64,000 nucleotides of DNA from Methylomonas sp. UP202 (lineage in GTDB: Bacteria > Pseudomonadota > Gammaproteobacteria > Methylococcales > Methylomonadaceae). The notes under the pieces were generated by a model. The model saw only the letters and a list, made by a program, of their open reading frames with translations. It did not search any database and was not told where the DNA came from. The stretch's first letter is position 1. Each line of letters begins with the position of its first letter. The translations under genes were made by a program, and so were the position numbers. Shown one piece after another: positions 10,201 to 18,371 of this stretch. The stretch lies in assembly GCF_029910655.1 (NCBI RefSeq), contig NZ_CP123897.1:1488001-1552000 (forward strand). The letters run 5' to 3'.

Positions 10201-10632
10201 CGCGCGACCCATATCGTCGATTGGGATCGCAAGGAATTGGTGGTGCCGAACAAAACCTTCATCACCGACCGATTGATCAACTGGACTTTGTCCGATACCG
10301 TGACGCGGGTGATGGTTCCGGTCAGCGTCGCCTACGGCAGCGACATCGAGATCGTCGAGCGGATTTTGCGCGAGGCCATCAAGGCAACCGAGCTGGTGTT
10401 GCCTGAGCCGGAGCCTGCAGTGAATTTCGTCGGTTTCGGCGAAAGTTCGCTGGATTTCAAAATCCAAGTGTTTGTCAGCGAACTCGCCGAGCGGGCAACG
10501 GTGACCCATCAACTGCACGTCGGCATTTACAACGCGTTGCAATCCCATCATATCGAGATTCCTTATCCGCAACGCGACGTACATATCCGCTCGATCGCCG
10601 ACGGAATTCTGCCGGATCGCGGGGTGTCTTGA
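7252..10632 (+). CDS. MscK/KefA-like large mechanosensitive channel
   Basis: A 1126-residue inner-membrane channel of the MscS superfamily. From this start it has a signal peptide (MKPHSFKIGL... cleaved after AHA at about residue 25), a roughly 460-residue periplasmic domain rich in coiled coil (Glu/Lys/Gln heptads), about ten membrane segments, and a C-terminal MscS domain. The pore helix and following beta domain are seen in GLGFGLQEIFANMVSG and ERPIRVGDTVTVGD. Such channels release solutes on hypo-osmotic shock; MscK of E. coli (1120 residues) has the same layout. An ATG at 7171 in frame would add 27 residues overlapping the divergent aldolase and bury the signal peptide. Confidence 0.9.
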   Translation: MKPHSFKIGLVWPLLFLFFSVTLAHAANQKAAIKPASIADIKQRIQFVKDKQNLGEDLKNRILSAYYESEDNLNETEAQDAQAESFKQALNSLPLETKRIAKQIEEAEANLKNRRQERWSLFPTDELEQRLIIEKTKLSDLDAEISRVEAQIGELMNRPQLLREKVSELKGKQASSQQEQQLLASRGGDNLYEKEASQIQLETRVKLLNSTLKTLELENISNPLRLQAQKDRMHLLNLQREQLAMLIADLDNHLLDRRQQLIDKERDELLQAEKDAEGKHPLIREATKENMRYNRSLQAVNKNMEQYLIQKNEMDARYKQLEKDYQSAEQKISLAGLSPALGNLLREQRRNIPQHKQFGALNDEIQDQIALTSLESFKLDEAKKNLSDINQTLLNRVAQLPTDTDDAEKLRIRAELRLLLNDQKDLVVRLAGANTEYARVLGDVDFSLQQMLGIADKFGAYLDQRLLWVPSAPVIDQQYLKDIVHSVFWFFDPGNWRQVAQGFWDGLVHNPVSVLVGLAIVLLHWRFRKSVKLRLETLLRGNAANASVGETLSALVYLGLLSLYGALLMAWIGGVLALNARADFFSRSFAEGLLSTASALCVVQFSFRLFKPSGVAETLFQWPNQVAQLLYRQIKWLRFLLVPSVFVTAMTGSDLFSEHSYALGRTALIVLMLAFTYVFHCLAHPQTGLAKSFYRLSHGWLSRLRFVWYAIAVLTPLVIVGFAVAGYYQSALELYEKLVYSLRLMFATALLYALILRWFRHTERQLALRNAKQKRKQAEQVQTSSAADEAFAPDKDLLDITKINQQGRKLLTTLVMATMLVGFWAIWSDILPAFSVFDNVVLWQYGQMIDGKDAQQPVTLINLLICLLYGGLAFVFASNFPALVDLLTVGKFAMTAGSRYALIQLVRYTLTAITFLAVANELGGSWSQVQWLVAALSVGLGFGLQEIFANMVSGIILLFERPIRVGDTVTVGDVTGRVSRIQMRATHIVDWDRKELVVPNKTFITDRLINWTLSDTVTRVMVPVSVAYGSDIEIVERILREAIKATELVLPEPEPAVNFVGFGESSLDFKIQVFVSELAERATVTHQLHVGIYNALQSHHIEIPYPQRDVHIRSIADGILPDRGVS

Positions 10633-10701
10633 GCGAACGATTTCGAGATAACCCCGTTCTGTAATAGAATGGCCGACTTTTAGCCTAGATAGTTTGCCGA
10701 T

Positions 10702-11163
10702 ATGCGTTGTCCGTTTTGTGCCGCGCAGGATACCCGCGTCATCGATACCCGCCTGGCGGACGATGGCGATCAGGTCAAGCGCCGCCGCGAGTGCGTGGCT
10801 TGCAAGGAGCGCTTTACCACCTTCGAAGTGGTCGAACTGGCCTTGCCGCGCATCGTCAAGCGCAGCGGCGCCAGGCAGAGTTTCGACGAAAACAAGTTGC
10901 GGGCCGGCATGCTGCGCGCGTTGGAAAAGCGGCCGGTTCAAGTCGATGCGGTCGAAGCGGCGATCAGCCGGATCAAAAAAGTGCTGGTTACCCGCGGCGA
11001 GCGGGAAATACCGGCGCTGGCGCTGGGCGAACTGGTGATGCAGGAACTCAGTCAACTGGATCATGTCGCCTTCGTGCGTTTCGCCTCGGTCTATCGCAGT
11101 TTTCAGGATGTCAGCGAATTCACCCGGATGATAGAGACACTGCAGCAACATGATCCAGGCTAG
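10702..11163 (+). CDS. nrdR: Transcriptional repressor of ribonucleotide reductase genes
   Basis: A 153-residue protein with an N-terminal zinc ribbon (MRCPFC at the start and [12 protein letters not shown] at about residue 31) followed by an ATP-cone domain ([26 protein letters not shown], shown here only as a location near residues 55-80). NrdR binds NrdR boxes upstream of nrd genes when loaded with dATP/ATP. No nrd gene is present here. It overlaps ribD by 14 bases, an arrangement common in proteobacteria, so it heads the riboflavin operon. Confidence 0.96.
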   Translation: MRCPFCAAQDTRVIDTRLADDGDQVKRRRECVACKERFTTFEVVELALPRIVKRSGARQSFDENKLRAGMLRALEKRPVQVDAVEAAISRIKKVLVTRGEREIPALALGELVMQELSQLDHVAFVRFASVYRSFQDVSEFTRMIETLQQHDPG

Positions 11164-12241
11164 TTCGGACGCCTATTTCATGGCGCGCGCGGTCAAATTG
11201 GCCGAGCGCGGGCTGTATACCACCGATCCCAATCCCCATGTAGGTTGCGTATTGGTCAAAAACGGCGAGGTTCTGAGCGAGGGCTGGACTCAGCGGGCCG
11301 GATTTGCTCATGCCGAAGTCGACGCGCTGAATAAGACCCCCGATGCGCGCGGCGCGACCGCTTACGTGACCTTGGAGCCATGTAGCCATCACGGTAAGAC
11401 CGGCCCGTGTACCGACGCCTTGTTGGCCGCCGGCATTGCCAGGGTCGTCGTGGCGATGGTGGATCCCAATCCGTTGGTGGCCGGACGCGGCCTGCAAAAA
11501 TTGCGCGACGCCGGCGTCGAAGTCGTTTGCGGCGTACTGCAACAGGAAGCCGAAAAGCTCAATCCAGGCTTTTTCAAACGGATGCGACTCGGTTTGCCGT
11601 GGATACGCAGTAAACTGGCGATGAGTTTGGATGGCCGCACCGCGATGGCCAGCGGCGAAAGTCAATGGATCACGTCTCCGCAAGCTCGCGCCGACGTCCA
11701 GCGCTGGCGGGCCGCCAGCAGCGCCATCGTTACCGGCATAGCGACGGTGCTGGCCGACGACCCGCGCATGAGCGCCCGTGTGGATTTCGATGCGGAACAG
11801 CCGATCAAGGTGGTGTTGGATTCCGGCTTGCGTTTGCCGCCGACTGCCAAGCTGTTCGATGCCGGCGCCGAGGTCTGGGTATTGACTTGCAGCCAAGACA
11901 CCGAGAAGGCCAATCGCTTGCGCGCGGTCGGCTGTCGGATTTTTCAGATCGGCGCCAGCGGCGGACATGTCGATTTGCGGCAAGCCTTTCGTTTGTTGGC
12001 CGAGCAGCAAATCAACAGCGTCTGGGTCGAAGCCGGCGCGACCCTGAATGGCGCCTTGTTGGACAGCGGACTGGTCGACGAATGGTTGTTTTACCTGGCG
12101 CCCTGCATATTGGGCAGCGAAGGATTGGGCTTGTTTCATTTACCCAGCCTGCAAAGTCTGGCGGACAAAAAATCCTTACGTTTGTTGGAAACTCGCCAAG
12201 TGGGTCCCGATCTACGGCTGCGTTATCGCTGCGAAGCCTGA
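11150..12241 (+). CDS. ribD: Bifunctional diaminohydroxyphosphoribosylaminopyrimidine deaminase / reductase
   Basis: A 363-residue fusion. The N-terminal cytidine-deaminase-like domain has the zinc site FAHAEVDAL and [13 protein letters not shown]; the C-terminal domain (from about residue 150, [13 protein letters not shown]) is the NADPH-dependent reductase. The enzyme performs the second and third steps of riboflavin synthesis, from the RibA product to the ribitylamino-uracil phosphate. Length and domain order are standard. The start overlaps nrdR. Confidence 0.96.
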   Translation: MIQASSDAYFMARAVKLAERGLYTTDPNPHVGCVLVKNGEVLSEGWTQRAGFAHAEVDALNKTPDARGATAYVTLEPCSHHGKTGPCTDALLAAGIARVVVAMVDPNPLVAGRGLQKLRDAGVEVVCGVLQQEAEKLNPGFFKRMRLGLPWIRSKLAMSLDGRTAMASGESQWITSPQARADVQRWRAASSAIVTGIATVLADDPRMSARVDFDAEQPIKVVLDSGLRLPPTAKLFDAGAEVWVLTCSQDTEKANRLRAVGCRIFQIGASGGHVDLRQAFRLLAEQQINSVWVEAGATLNGALLDSGLVDEWLFYLAPCILGSEGLGLFHLPSLQSLADKKSLRLLETRQVGPDLRLRYRCEA

Positions 12242-12275
12242 TATAGTCATCTCTTAAGTTCACCGGAATTTGATC

Positions 12276-12932
12276 ATGTTTACCGGAATCATCCTGGCGG
12301 TCGGCCGAATCTCGGCGATACAGGCTCGCGGCGGAGACTGCCGTCTGCAAATACACACCGGCAAATTGTCGCTGGCGGGTGCCGCGCTCGGCGACAGCAT
12401 TGCCGTCAACGGCGTCTGCCTGACGGCGGTTGAGTTGGGCGAACACCATTTCGTCGCCGACGTGTCCAACGAAACCTTGTCGCGAACCACCTTGAGAAAT
12501 GCCGTGGCCGGCACCCCGGTCAACCTGGAACTGGCGCTGATGCCGTCCAGCCGCCTTGGCGGTCACATCGTCAGCGGCCACGTGGACGGCATCGGCGGCG
12601 TCGTCAAAAAGCAGCCTGACGGCCGGTCGATCCGCTTCAAGTTTAAGGCGCCCGATGAGCTGGCTAAATATATCGCCGAGAAAGGTTCGATTTGCATCGA
12701 CGGCATCAGTCTGACCGTCAACAGCGTCGACGGCGCTTTTTTTTCGGTCAACATCGTGCCGCATACCTTGGCCGAAACCACGCTCGGCCAGATTGAAGTC
12801 GGCGGCAACGTTAACCTGGAAGTCGATTTGCTGGCCCGTTACCTGGAGCGACTGATGAAGGGCGAAGCGGCGGCTCGTTGCGGCGGTGGCGTCACCGAAG
12901 CTTTGTTACATAACGCAGGATTCATGCAATGA
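12276..12932 (+). CDS. ribE: Riboflavin synthase alpha subunit
   Basis: A 218-residue protein built of two lumazine-binding repeats, the first opening MFTGIILAVGRI and the second near residue 98 with GHIVSGHVDGIG. It dismutates two 6,7-dimethyl-8-ribityllumazine molecules into riboflavin. A TTG at 12270 is in frame, but the ATG at 12276 gives the invariant MFTGI start. The stop overlaps the ATG of the next gene (ATGA), so ribE and ribB are coupled. Confidence 0.95.
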   Translation: MFTGIILAVGRISAIQARGGDCRLQIHTGKLSLAGAALGDSIAVNGVCLTAVELGEHHFVADVSNETLSRTTLRNAVAGTPVNLELALMPSSRLGGHIVSGHVDGIGGVVKKQPDGRSIRFKFKAPDELAKYIAEKGSICIDGISLTVNSVDGAFFSVNIVPHTLAETTLGQIEVGGNVNLEVDLLARYLERLMKGEAAARCGGGVTEALLHNAGFMQ

Positions 12933-14035
12933 ACACAACCGAAGAGATTATCGAAGACCTGCGACGCGGCAAAATGGTCATCATCATGGACGACGAGGAT
13001 AGGGAAAACGAGGGCGATTTATTGATGGCCGCCGCGTTTGCCCGCCCGGAGGACATCAATTTCATGGCCAAATACGGCCGGGGCTTGATCTGTCTGACCT
13101 TGACCCGCGAGCGCTGCCAACAATTGCGCTTGCCGCTGATGGTCAACGATAACAAAACCCCGTACACGACCAATTTTACGGTATCGATCGAGGCGGCCGA
13201 GGGCGTGACCACCGGCATTTCCGCCGCCGACCGGGCCTTGACCGTGCAACGCGCGGTCGCGCCTAGCGCCCAGCCCGGCGACTTGGTGCAACCCGGCCAT
13301 ATTTTTCCGTTGATGGCTCAAGCCGGCGGCGTGTTGAATCGAGCCGGTCATACCGAGGCCGGTTGCGATCTGGCGCGCCTGGCCGGCGTCGAGCCGGCGG
13401 CGGTTATCGTCGAAATTCTGAACGACGACGGTTCGATGGCGCGTCGTCCCGATTTGGAGGCCTTCGCCGAGCAGCACAATCTGAAAATCGGCACGATAGC
13501 CGATTTGATCCATTATCGGATCAAGCACGAAAACACCTTGGAGCGGATTGCCGAATGCGCGTATCCGACCGAGTTCGGCGATTTTCGACTCTACGCTTAT
13601 CAAGATCGTAACGACGACAACGTGCATCTGGCTCTGGTGCTGGGTGAGGTCGCCGGCGAGGAACCGGTCCTGGTCAGAGTACATGCCCGCAACGTCGTCG
13701 ACGATTTGTTTTGCTCCAAGCGTAGCGATTGCAGTCTGCCGATCCGCGAGGCCATGCGGCGGATCGCCGAAGCCGGGCGCGGCGTGCTGGTATTGATTCG
13801 CCAGAACGAGAACAACAAGGCACTGGTCGAATTAATCCATGCTTACCAGATGCAGGACAACGGCATCAAAAGCCAAGCCAGCGCCGAAGTCGGCTGGCGC
13901 ACCACCGGTACCGGTTCGCGAATCTTGGCCGATTTGGGCGTGCGTCGCCTGAAGGTGATGGGTGCCAAGAAAAATTACATCGGTCTGGCCGGTTTCGATC
14001 TGGAGATCGTCGAGCAAGTCGAGTTCGGCGTTTGA
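12929..14035 (+). CDS. ribB: 3,4-dihydroxy-2-butanone-4-phosphate synthase with degenerate GTP cyclohydrolase II domain (RibBX-like)
   Basis: A 368-residue protein in two parts. The N-terminal DHBP synthase domain is complete: acidic metal site DDEDRENEGDL, and HTEAGCDLARLAG. It makes the four-carbon unit of riboflavin from ribulose 5-phosphate. The C-terminal half (about residues 205-368) aligns with RibA but the zinc site is damaged: the region that normally holds three cysteines reads HARNVVDDLFC and SKRSDCSLP, so the first ligand is Asn and the second Ser. GTP cyclohydrolase II activity is therefore doubtful, as in RibBX proteins described in Shewanella. A working RibA would have to be encoded elsewhere. 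Confidence 0.88.
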   Translation: MNTTEEIIEDLRRGKMVIIMDDEDRENEGDLLMAAAFARPEDINFMAKYGRGLICLTLTRERCQQLRLPLMVNDNKTPYTTNFTVSIEAAEGVTTGISAADRALTVQRAVAPSAQPGDLVQPGHIFPLMAQAGGVLNRAGHTEAGCDLARLAGVEPAAVIVEILNDDGSMARRPDLEAFAEQHNLKIGTIADLIHYRIKHENTLERIAECAYPTEFGDFRLYAYQDRNDDNVHLALVLGEVAGEEPVLVRVHARNVVDDLFCSKRSDCSLPIREAMRRIAEAGRGVLVLIRQNENNKALVELIHAYQMQDNGIKSQASAEVGWRTTGTGSRILADLGVRRLKVMGAKKNYIGLAGFDLEIVEQVEFGV

Positions 14036-14095
14036 TCGCGATTTTTCGGGGCGCCGCACGCCGAAACCGCGTAAAATTAGCGGCCTTTTTATTTG

Positions 14096-14129
14096 CGCGG
14101 CGGCCGGTGTTCCGGTGCCGGCCGCCGCG
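14096..14129 (+). promoter_or_regulatory. GC-rich hairpin between ribB and ribH
   Basis: A perfect 12-bp stem (CGCGGCGGCCGG at 14096-14107 with CCGGCCGCCGCG at 14118-14129) around a 10-base loop, ending 30 bases before the ribH ATG. No T-run follows, so it is not a classic intrinsic terminator. It could slow polymerase, block decay from the 3' side or tune ribH translation. It does not look like the FMN riboswitch. This is the only sizeable break in an otherwise tightly packed operon. Confidence 0.55.
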
Positions 14130-14159
14130 TCGTCATCGCTCAACCCTATTGGATAAGTT

Positions 14160-14633
14160 ATGTCAGTCAGTATCGTAGAAGGTCATTTGTCGGCCCAGGG
14201 CGGCAAGTTTTGCATCGTTTCCTCGCGTTTCAACAGCTTCATCGTCGGCCAATTGGAAGCCGGCGCCATCGACGCGTTGGTCCGCCACGGCGCCGCCGAA
14301 GCCGACATCAAGTTGATCAAAGTGCCGGGCGCTTTCGAATTGCCGGTGGCGGTGCAACGCATCGCGGCCGCGAAAAAATACGATGCGATCATCGTACTGG
14401 GCGCGGTGATTCGCGGCGGTACTCCGCATTTCGAATACGTGGCCGGCGAATGCGTCAAGGGCATCGCCCAAGTTGCGTTGCAGTACGACGTACCGGTCAG
14501 CTTCGGCGTGTTGACGGTCGACAGCATCGAACAAGCCATCGAGCGGGCCGGCACCAAGGCCGGCAACAAGGGCGCCGAAGCGGCGATGTCCGCCATCGAA
14601 ATGGTCAGCCTGTTCAACAACCTGAGCCTTTAA
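14160..14633 (+). CDS. ribH: 6,7-dimethyl-8-ribityllumazine synthase
   Basis: A 157-residue protein with the lumazine synthase signatures [26 protein letters not shown] (phosphate and pyrimidine binding) and [16 protein letters not shown], the last containing the catalytic His region. It condenses ribitylaminouracil with the DHBP product to form lumazine, the RibE substrate, as an oligomeric shell enzyme. The stop TAA overlaps the ATG of nusB. Confidence 0.96.
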   Translation: MSVSIVEGHLSAQGGKFCIVSSRFNSFIVGQLEAGAIDALVRHGAAEADIKLIKVPGAFELPVAVQRIAAAKKYDAIIVLGAVIRGGTPHFEYVAGECVKGIAQVALQYDVPVSFGVLTVDSIEQAIERAGTKAGNKGAEAAMSAIEMVSLFNNLSL

Positions 14634-15082
14634 TGAGTCAAGCCAAAACCAACGCCAGAAAATGCGCGGTCCAGGCGCTGTATCAATGGCAGATGTCGGG
14701 CGATAGCCTGAGCCGCATCGAAACCTATTTCCTGGAAGAAGAGCATCTGAAGGGTGCGCAAAAAAGCTATTTCAGCGAGATTTTTCACGGCGTGCCAACA
14801 CAACTGGATATCGTCGATGCGGCGTTGGCCGGTTTTGTCGATCGGCCCATCGAAAAAATCGATCCGGTCGAGCGGGCGATATTGCGGATAGGTGCTTACG
14901 AGTTGATTTACCGGTTGGAAACGCCGTACAAAGTGATCATCAACGAAGCCGTCAACCTGGCCAAGTGTTTCGGCGCGGAAGGTAGCCACAAATACGTCAA
15001 CGGCATTCTTGACAAAGTTTCCCAGACTCAGCGAGCGGTCGAAATCGCCGCTAAGCAGAAGCAAGGGTTGCCGAAAGTCTGA
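14633..15082 (+). CDS. nusB: Transcription antitermination factor NusB
   Basis: A 149-residue all-helical protein. It begins [20 protein letters not shown], the Arg-rich start that binds boxA RNA together with NusE/S10, and ends with ETPYKVIINEAVNLAKCFG and KYVNGILDKV. NusB acts in rRNA antitermination. The longer open frame upstream (from 14093) is not coding; the ATG overlapping the ribH stop is the start. ribH-nusB-thiL is a standard proteobacterial order. Confidence 0.96.
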   Translation: MSQAKTNARKCAVQALYQWQMSGDSLSRIETYFLEEEHLKGAQKSYFSEIFHGVPTQLDIVDAALAGFVDRPIEKIDPVERAILRIGAYELIYRLETPYKVIINEAVNLAKCFGAEGSHKYVNGILDKVSQTQRAVEIAAKQKQGLPKV

Positions 15083-15115
15083 CGACCGGCGCGATGGCGA
15101 TTTCTTGGGTGGCTC

Positions 15116-16057
15116 ATGCCTGAACGACTAGGCGAATTCGATCTGATTCGCCGTTATTTCGCGGCGGACGCGCCGCGCCATCCTCACAACAAACTCGGAA
15201 TCGGCGACGACTGCGCGCTGATGAGTCTGCCGCCCGGCCAGCACTTGGCGATCACCGCCGACACCATGGTCGAAAACGTGCATTTCTTCGCCGATGCCGC
15301 GCCCGAGGATTTGGGTCACAAGTTGCTGGCCGTGAACCTCAGCGATTTGGCGGCGATGGGTGCAGAGCCGTTTGCGGTGACCTTGGCCGTAACCCTGCCC
15401 AAAGTGGATCCGACTTGGTTGGAAGCGTTTTCGCGGGGTTTTTTGACGCTGGCTCGCCGCTTTAACGTCGATTTGATCGGCGGCGACACGACATCGGGAC
15501 CGTTGACGCTGACCGTGCAGGCGATGGGCACGGTGCCGAGCGGGGCGGCGTTGACCCGCTCGGCGGCCAACGTCGGCGATTTTGTGTATCTGAGCGGACC
15601 TGTCGGCGATGCCGGGTTGGGCTTGAAGATCAAGCAAGGTTATCGCTGCGCGTTCCCTGAAATCCCACTACGCTGTTTTCATCGGCCCGAGCCTAGAGTC
15701 GAACTGGGGTTGGCGTTGCGGGGCATCGCTCACGCCTGTATCGATATTTCCGACGGATTGGCGGCCGATTTGGGGCATATTTTGACGCAAAGCCGGGTCG
15801 GCGCTTGTCTGGACTGGGCGGCCTTGTCGTTCTCCGATGCGATGGACGCCTATTTGGCCGAATCCGGCGACTGGCGGCTACCGCTCACCGCCGGCGACGA
15901 CTACCAACTCTGTTTTACGGTGCCTCCGGATCGGTCCGCCGCACTACCGGCCGGTTGCCGGAAAATCGGCGTCATCGAAGTCGAACCCGGCCTCCGTCTG
16001 CGCCGCGACGGGTCTATCGAATTGTTGGAGTTTACCGGTTATGAGCATTTTCTTTAG
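15116..16057 (+). CDS. thiL: Thiamine-monophosphate kinase
   Basis: A 313-residue PurM/SelD-like ATP enzyme that converts thiamine phosphate to thiamine diphosphate. Typical motifs are EFDLIRRYF near the start, GIGDDCAL at about residue 33, ADTMVENVHF at about residue 54, and NLSDLAAMGA and GGDTTSG further on, which bind Mg-ATP. The length is normal. It overlaps pgpA by 17 bases, consistent with one operon. Confidence 0.95.
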   Translation: MPERLGEFDLIRRYFAADAPRHPHNKLGIGDDCALMSLPPGQHLAITADTMVENVHFFADAAPEDLGHKLLAVNLSDLAAMGAEPFAVTLAVTLPKVDPTWLEAFSRGFLTLARRFNVDLIGGDTTSGPLTLTVQAMGTVPSGAALTRSAANVGDFVYLSGPVGDAGLGLKIKQGYRCAFPEIPLRCFHRPEPRVELGLALRGIAHACIDISDGLAADLGHILTQSRVGACLDWAALSFSDAMDAYLAESGDWRLPLTAGDDYQLCFTVPPDRSAALPAGCRKIGVIEVEPGLRLRRDGSIELLEFTGYEHFL

Positions 16058-16550
16058 AGCGTCCTACGGTAAGGCTGGCTTATCGGCCGGCGACATATTG
16101 CGCGATGTCAGGCTGTGGCTGGCGTTCGGTTTTGGCGCCGGCTTGATCAAGCGCGCGCCGGGTACCTTCGGCACGTTGGCGGCCTTGCCGGTTTACGCGG
16201 CCTTGTTGCAAACCGGTTTCTGGGGCTACTGGTTGGCGACTGCGGTAGTCATCGCGGTCGGCATTCATTTGTGCGATTACGCCGCCGCGCGCCTGCAAGT
16301 TCACGATTTCGGCGGCATCGTCTGGGACGAAATCGCCGGCTTGTTGTTGGCGATGGCCTGGGTGCCGTTTTCGTGGCGGCACTTGGCGCTGGGTTTTGCG
16401 TTGTTCAGATTTTTCGACATCGTCAAGCCTTGGCCGATCGGCTGGCTGGACCGGCGGGTTCACGGCGGTTTGGGCATCATGCTGGACGATGTCGTTGCCG
16501 GGCTGTTCGCGGCATTGGTGTTGGCGTTGTGCGCGCCATGGATGTCGTAA
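16041..16550 (+). CDS. pgpA: Phosphatidylglycerophosphatase A
   Basis: A 169-residue membrane protein with about four hydrophobic segments. The N-terminal part has FGFGAGLIKRAPGTFGTLAA, the family signature, followed by IVWDEIAGLLLAM and FRFFDIVKPWPI. PgpA removes the phosphate from phosphatidylglycerophosphate to give phosphatidylglycerol in the inner membrane. The ATG at 16041 lies inside the end of thiL. It closes the nrdR-to-pgpA run. Confidence 0.94.
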   Translation: MSIFFRASYGKAGLSAGDILRDVRLWLAFGFGAGLIKRAPGTFGTLAALPVYAALLQTGFWGYWLATAVVIAVGIHLCDYAAARLQVHDFGGIVWDEIAGLLLAMAWVPFSWRHLALGFALFRFFDIVKPWPIGWLDRRVHGGLGIMLDDVVAGLFAALVLALCAPWMS

Positions 16551-16660
16551 TATTAGCGCCAGCTAAACCGTTAGACAGGACGGCGGGCCTTTGCTATAAA
16601 TAAATTCCCGCTCAACGCGCGGGGCCATTCCAGAATAATCAAATAACGAGAGAAGCAACT

Positions 16661-17461
16661 ATGAAAACAAAAAAACTGTTGGCCTTAAGCCTGGGTAGCG
16701 CCGCGCTGGTATTGTCCGCGCAAACCGTTTCCGCGGCTTGCAGCGATGTTTCGCGCTCGGCGTTGACCGACGCGATCAGTGCCGCGGAAGCCGCAAGCAC
16801 TGGAGGTTATGGACTGAATATGTGGGTGACCGTGGTCGACGAGACCGGAAAGGTGTGCCACGTCGCCACCAGCGGCACTACCGGCTCGGCGGCAGGTAAC
16901 TCCGAATGGCTGGGCAGTCGGGTCATTTCGGCTCAAAAAGCCTTTACCGCCAACGCCTTCAGTCTGGACGGCTATGCCATTTCCACCGGTAACTTGTACT
17001 CGGCGGTGCAGCCTGGCGGCAGTCTGTACGGTCTACAGCACAGCAATCCGGTTGATGCCAGCCGGGCTTACGCGGGCAGTCCGAATGCCTACGGTACTAA
17101 CAGCGATCCTTTGAAAAACAAACGGGTCGGCGGCGTGAACGTATTCGGCGGCGGATTGGCTATCTATAGTGGTGGCCATAAAGTCGGCGCAATCGGCGTC
17201 TCCGGCGATACCTCCTGCCGCGATCATGCCTACGCTTGGCGGGTTCGCGAAGCATTGGGCATGCATCCGGCCGGTACCGGCATCACCACGTCCAACATGA
17301 ATGCCGCCGGTACCGCGCAAACGGCGTTGACCGGCGCGGCCAAGGGCGACGAATTGATTCTGACTGGAACCGGCGGCTATTGGGACGCCTGGTCGCAGCC
17401 GGCTTGCCCGAATTCCACGCCGACGGCAACGACGGCCAACGGCACTTTGCAAGCGCCTTGA
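16661..17461 (+). CDS. Secreted GlcG/HbpS-family protein (possible heme binding)
   Basis: A 266-residue exported protein. Signal peptide MKTKKLLALSLGSAALVLSA ends after VSA at about residue 25. The mature part matches the GlcG/HbpS (DUF336) fold: MWVTVVDETGKVCHVATSG, SRVISAQKAFTANAFS, then VFGGGLAIYSGG and VGAIGVSGDTSCRDH. Family members bind heme or sense redox state outside the cell; function in this case is inferred from fold only. A longer insert than usual separates the two halves (around residues 115-155). A good ribosome-binding site (GAGAGAAG) precedes the ATG. Confidence 0.75.
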   Translation: MKTKKLLALSLGSAALVLSAQTVSAACSDVSRSALTDAISAAEAASTGGYGLNMWVTVVDETGKVCHVATSGTTGSAAGNSEWLGSRVISAQKAFTANAFSLDGYAISTGNLYSAVQPGGSLYGLQHSNPVDASRAYAGSPNAYGTNSDPLKNKRVGGVNVFGGGLAIYSGGHKVGAIGVSGDTSCRDHAYAWRVREALGMHPAGTGITTSNMNAAGTAQTALTGAAKGDELILTGTGGYWDAWSQPACPNSTPTATTANGTLQAP

Positions 17462-18148
17462 TTGCTTGAGGCAGGTGCCGCGCGACCTGCCGCCATCGGC
17501 GTGAGAGTGTCGCTAGTCCTGGTTGGGGCGTTGCTTATGGCGCCTTATCTCGCATTGGGCCTGTTGCCGATTTGGCAACAGGTCCGCGTCGTTCGGCCTT
17601 GCCCGGCGGCGGGAGGGGTTCCAATTCAGGCGTCCCGGTCCATGCCGGACTTGCACCAGCTTGCTTCGTCAGCCGAATCCGGCGGTGGAGCGTCTACCCC
17701 GGAGCAGATCGCCGAAGAAGAGAGTGTCGACCTCGAACAGGTGGAAACCGCCAGACAGTGGCTCGGCGATCACGATCCCGCGCAACGTATCGCAGGCGCT
17801 CAACAACTGGCGGCCTATCCTACTCCGGAGGCCGGTCGTTACCTTTTGGTGGCCTTGCGGCAAGATCGAGTCGGGGAGGTCCGTGCGGCGGCGGCGGAAA
17901 GTCTGGGTTATTTCGATCAACCAGCGCTGCCGGTCTACGATGCCTTGATAGCGGCATTGAACGACCCTGACGAAGCGGTTCGATTCAATGCCTTCAGCGC
18001 CCTACAAACACTGATGGATAAGCTGGTGGACCAGCCCAGGTTGCTGGCGCGACTGCAGGCAAAATTAAAACAAACCTTAAAGTCCAAGAAACTGCCGGCC
18101 GATAGCCGTGTAGCGGTCGACAGCTATTTGCAAGATCAGTCGCCTTGA
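17462..18148 (+). CDS. HEAT-repeat protein with N-terminal membrane anchor
   Basis: An open frame of 228 residues with one hydrophobic segment near the N-terminus (VSLVLVGALLMAPYLALG) and HEAT-like alpha-helical repeats from about residue 95 (QRIAGAQQLAAYPTPEAGRY, RAAAAESLGYF, VRFNAFSALQTLM). HEAT arrays bind proteins; no partner is evident. The start is uncertain: TTG at 17462 directly after the previous stop, GTG at 17501, or ATG at 17540. The GTG gives a clean short anchor. It is probably cotranscribed with the GlcG-like gene. Confidence 0.65.
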   Translation: MLEAGAARPAAIGVRVSLVLVGALLMAPYLALGLLPIWQQVRVVRPCPAAGGVPIQASRSMPDLHQLASSAESGGGASTPEQIAEEESVDLEQVETARQWLGDHDPAQRIAGAQQLAAYPTPEAGRYLLVALRQDRVGEVRAAAAESLGYFDQPALPVYDALIAALNDPDEAVRFNAFSALQTLMDKLVDQPRLLARLQAKLKQTLKSKKLPADSRVAVDSYLQDQSP

Positions 18149-18203
18149 CAGCCGTGTTGTCCGGCTGTCTGGCGGGGCGAGAGGTGCGAGTATTTCGGCC
18201 GAA

Positions 18204-18320
18204 TTAGGTCAAGCAAAATACGTAGTAACTGTAGTAAAACACGATAAAAAACAACAGTACGTTCAACAGTCTCTCTACGGCCAAATGCCCGGCCGATACT
18301 TTGGATGTTTTAGTTTTCAA
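18204..18320 (-). CDS. Small single-pass membrane peptide (38 residues)
   Basis: Read on the minus strand from a TTG at 18320 to TAA at 18204, below usual ORF size cut-offs. A strong Shine-Dalgarno-like GGGAGGGAG ends a few bases before the TTG. The peptide starts MKTKTSKVSAGH and then has a hydrophobic stretch rich in Val, Leu, Phe and Tyr (LLNVLLFFIVFYYSYYVFCL) to its end. A Lys-rich start and one membrane helix resemble many small inner-membrane proteins. It follows the glycine-zipper gene by 51 bases on the same strand. No family is recognised. Confidence 0.45.
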   Translation of the reverse strand: MKTKTSKVSAGHLAVERLLNVLLFFIVFYYSYYVFCLT

Positions 18321-18371
18321 GACTCCCTCCCGAACTTTAGTGCCGCGAAAGCGGTTTTGATCTATCAAGGC

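Noticed and set aside
10633-10701. FMN riboswitch ahead of the riboflavin genes
   Set aside because: The gap before nrdR is too short, and no conserved FMN-riboswitch segments are seen here or before ribH.
9640-11151. Long minus-strand open frame (503 codons) opposite the channel and nrdR
   Set aside because: It is the complement of genes with clear homology; His/Gln/Asp-rich composition is that of a shadow frame.
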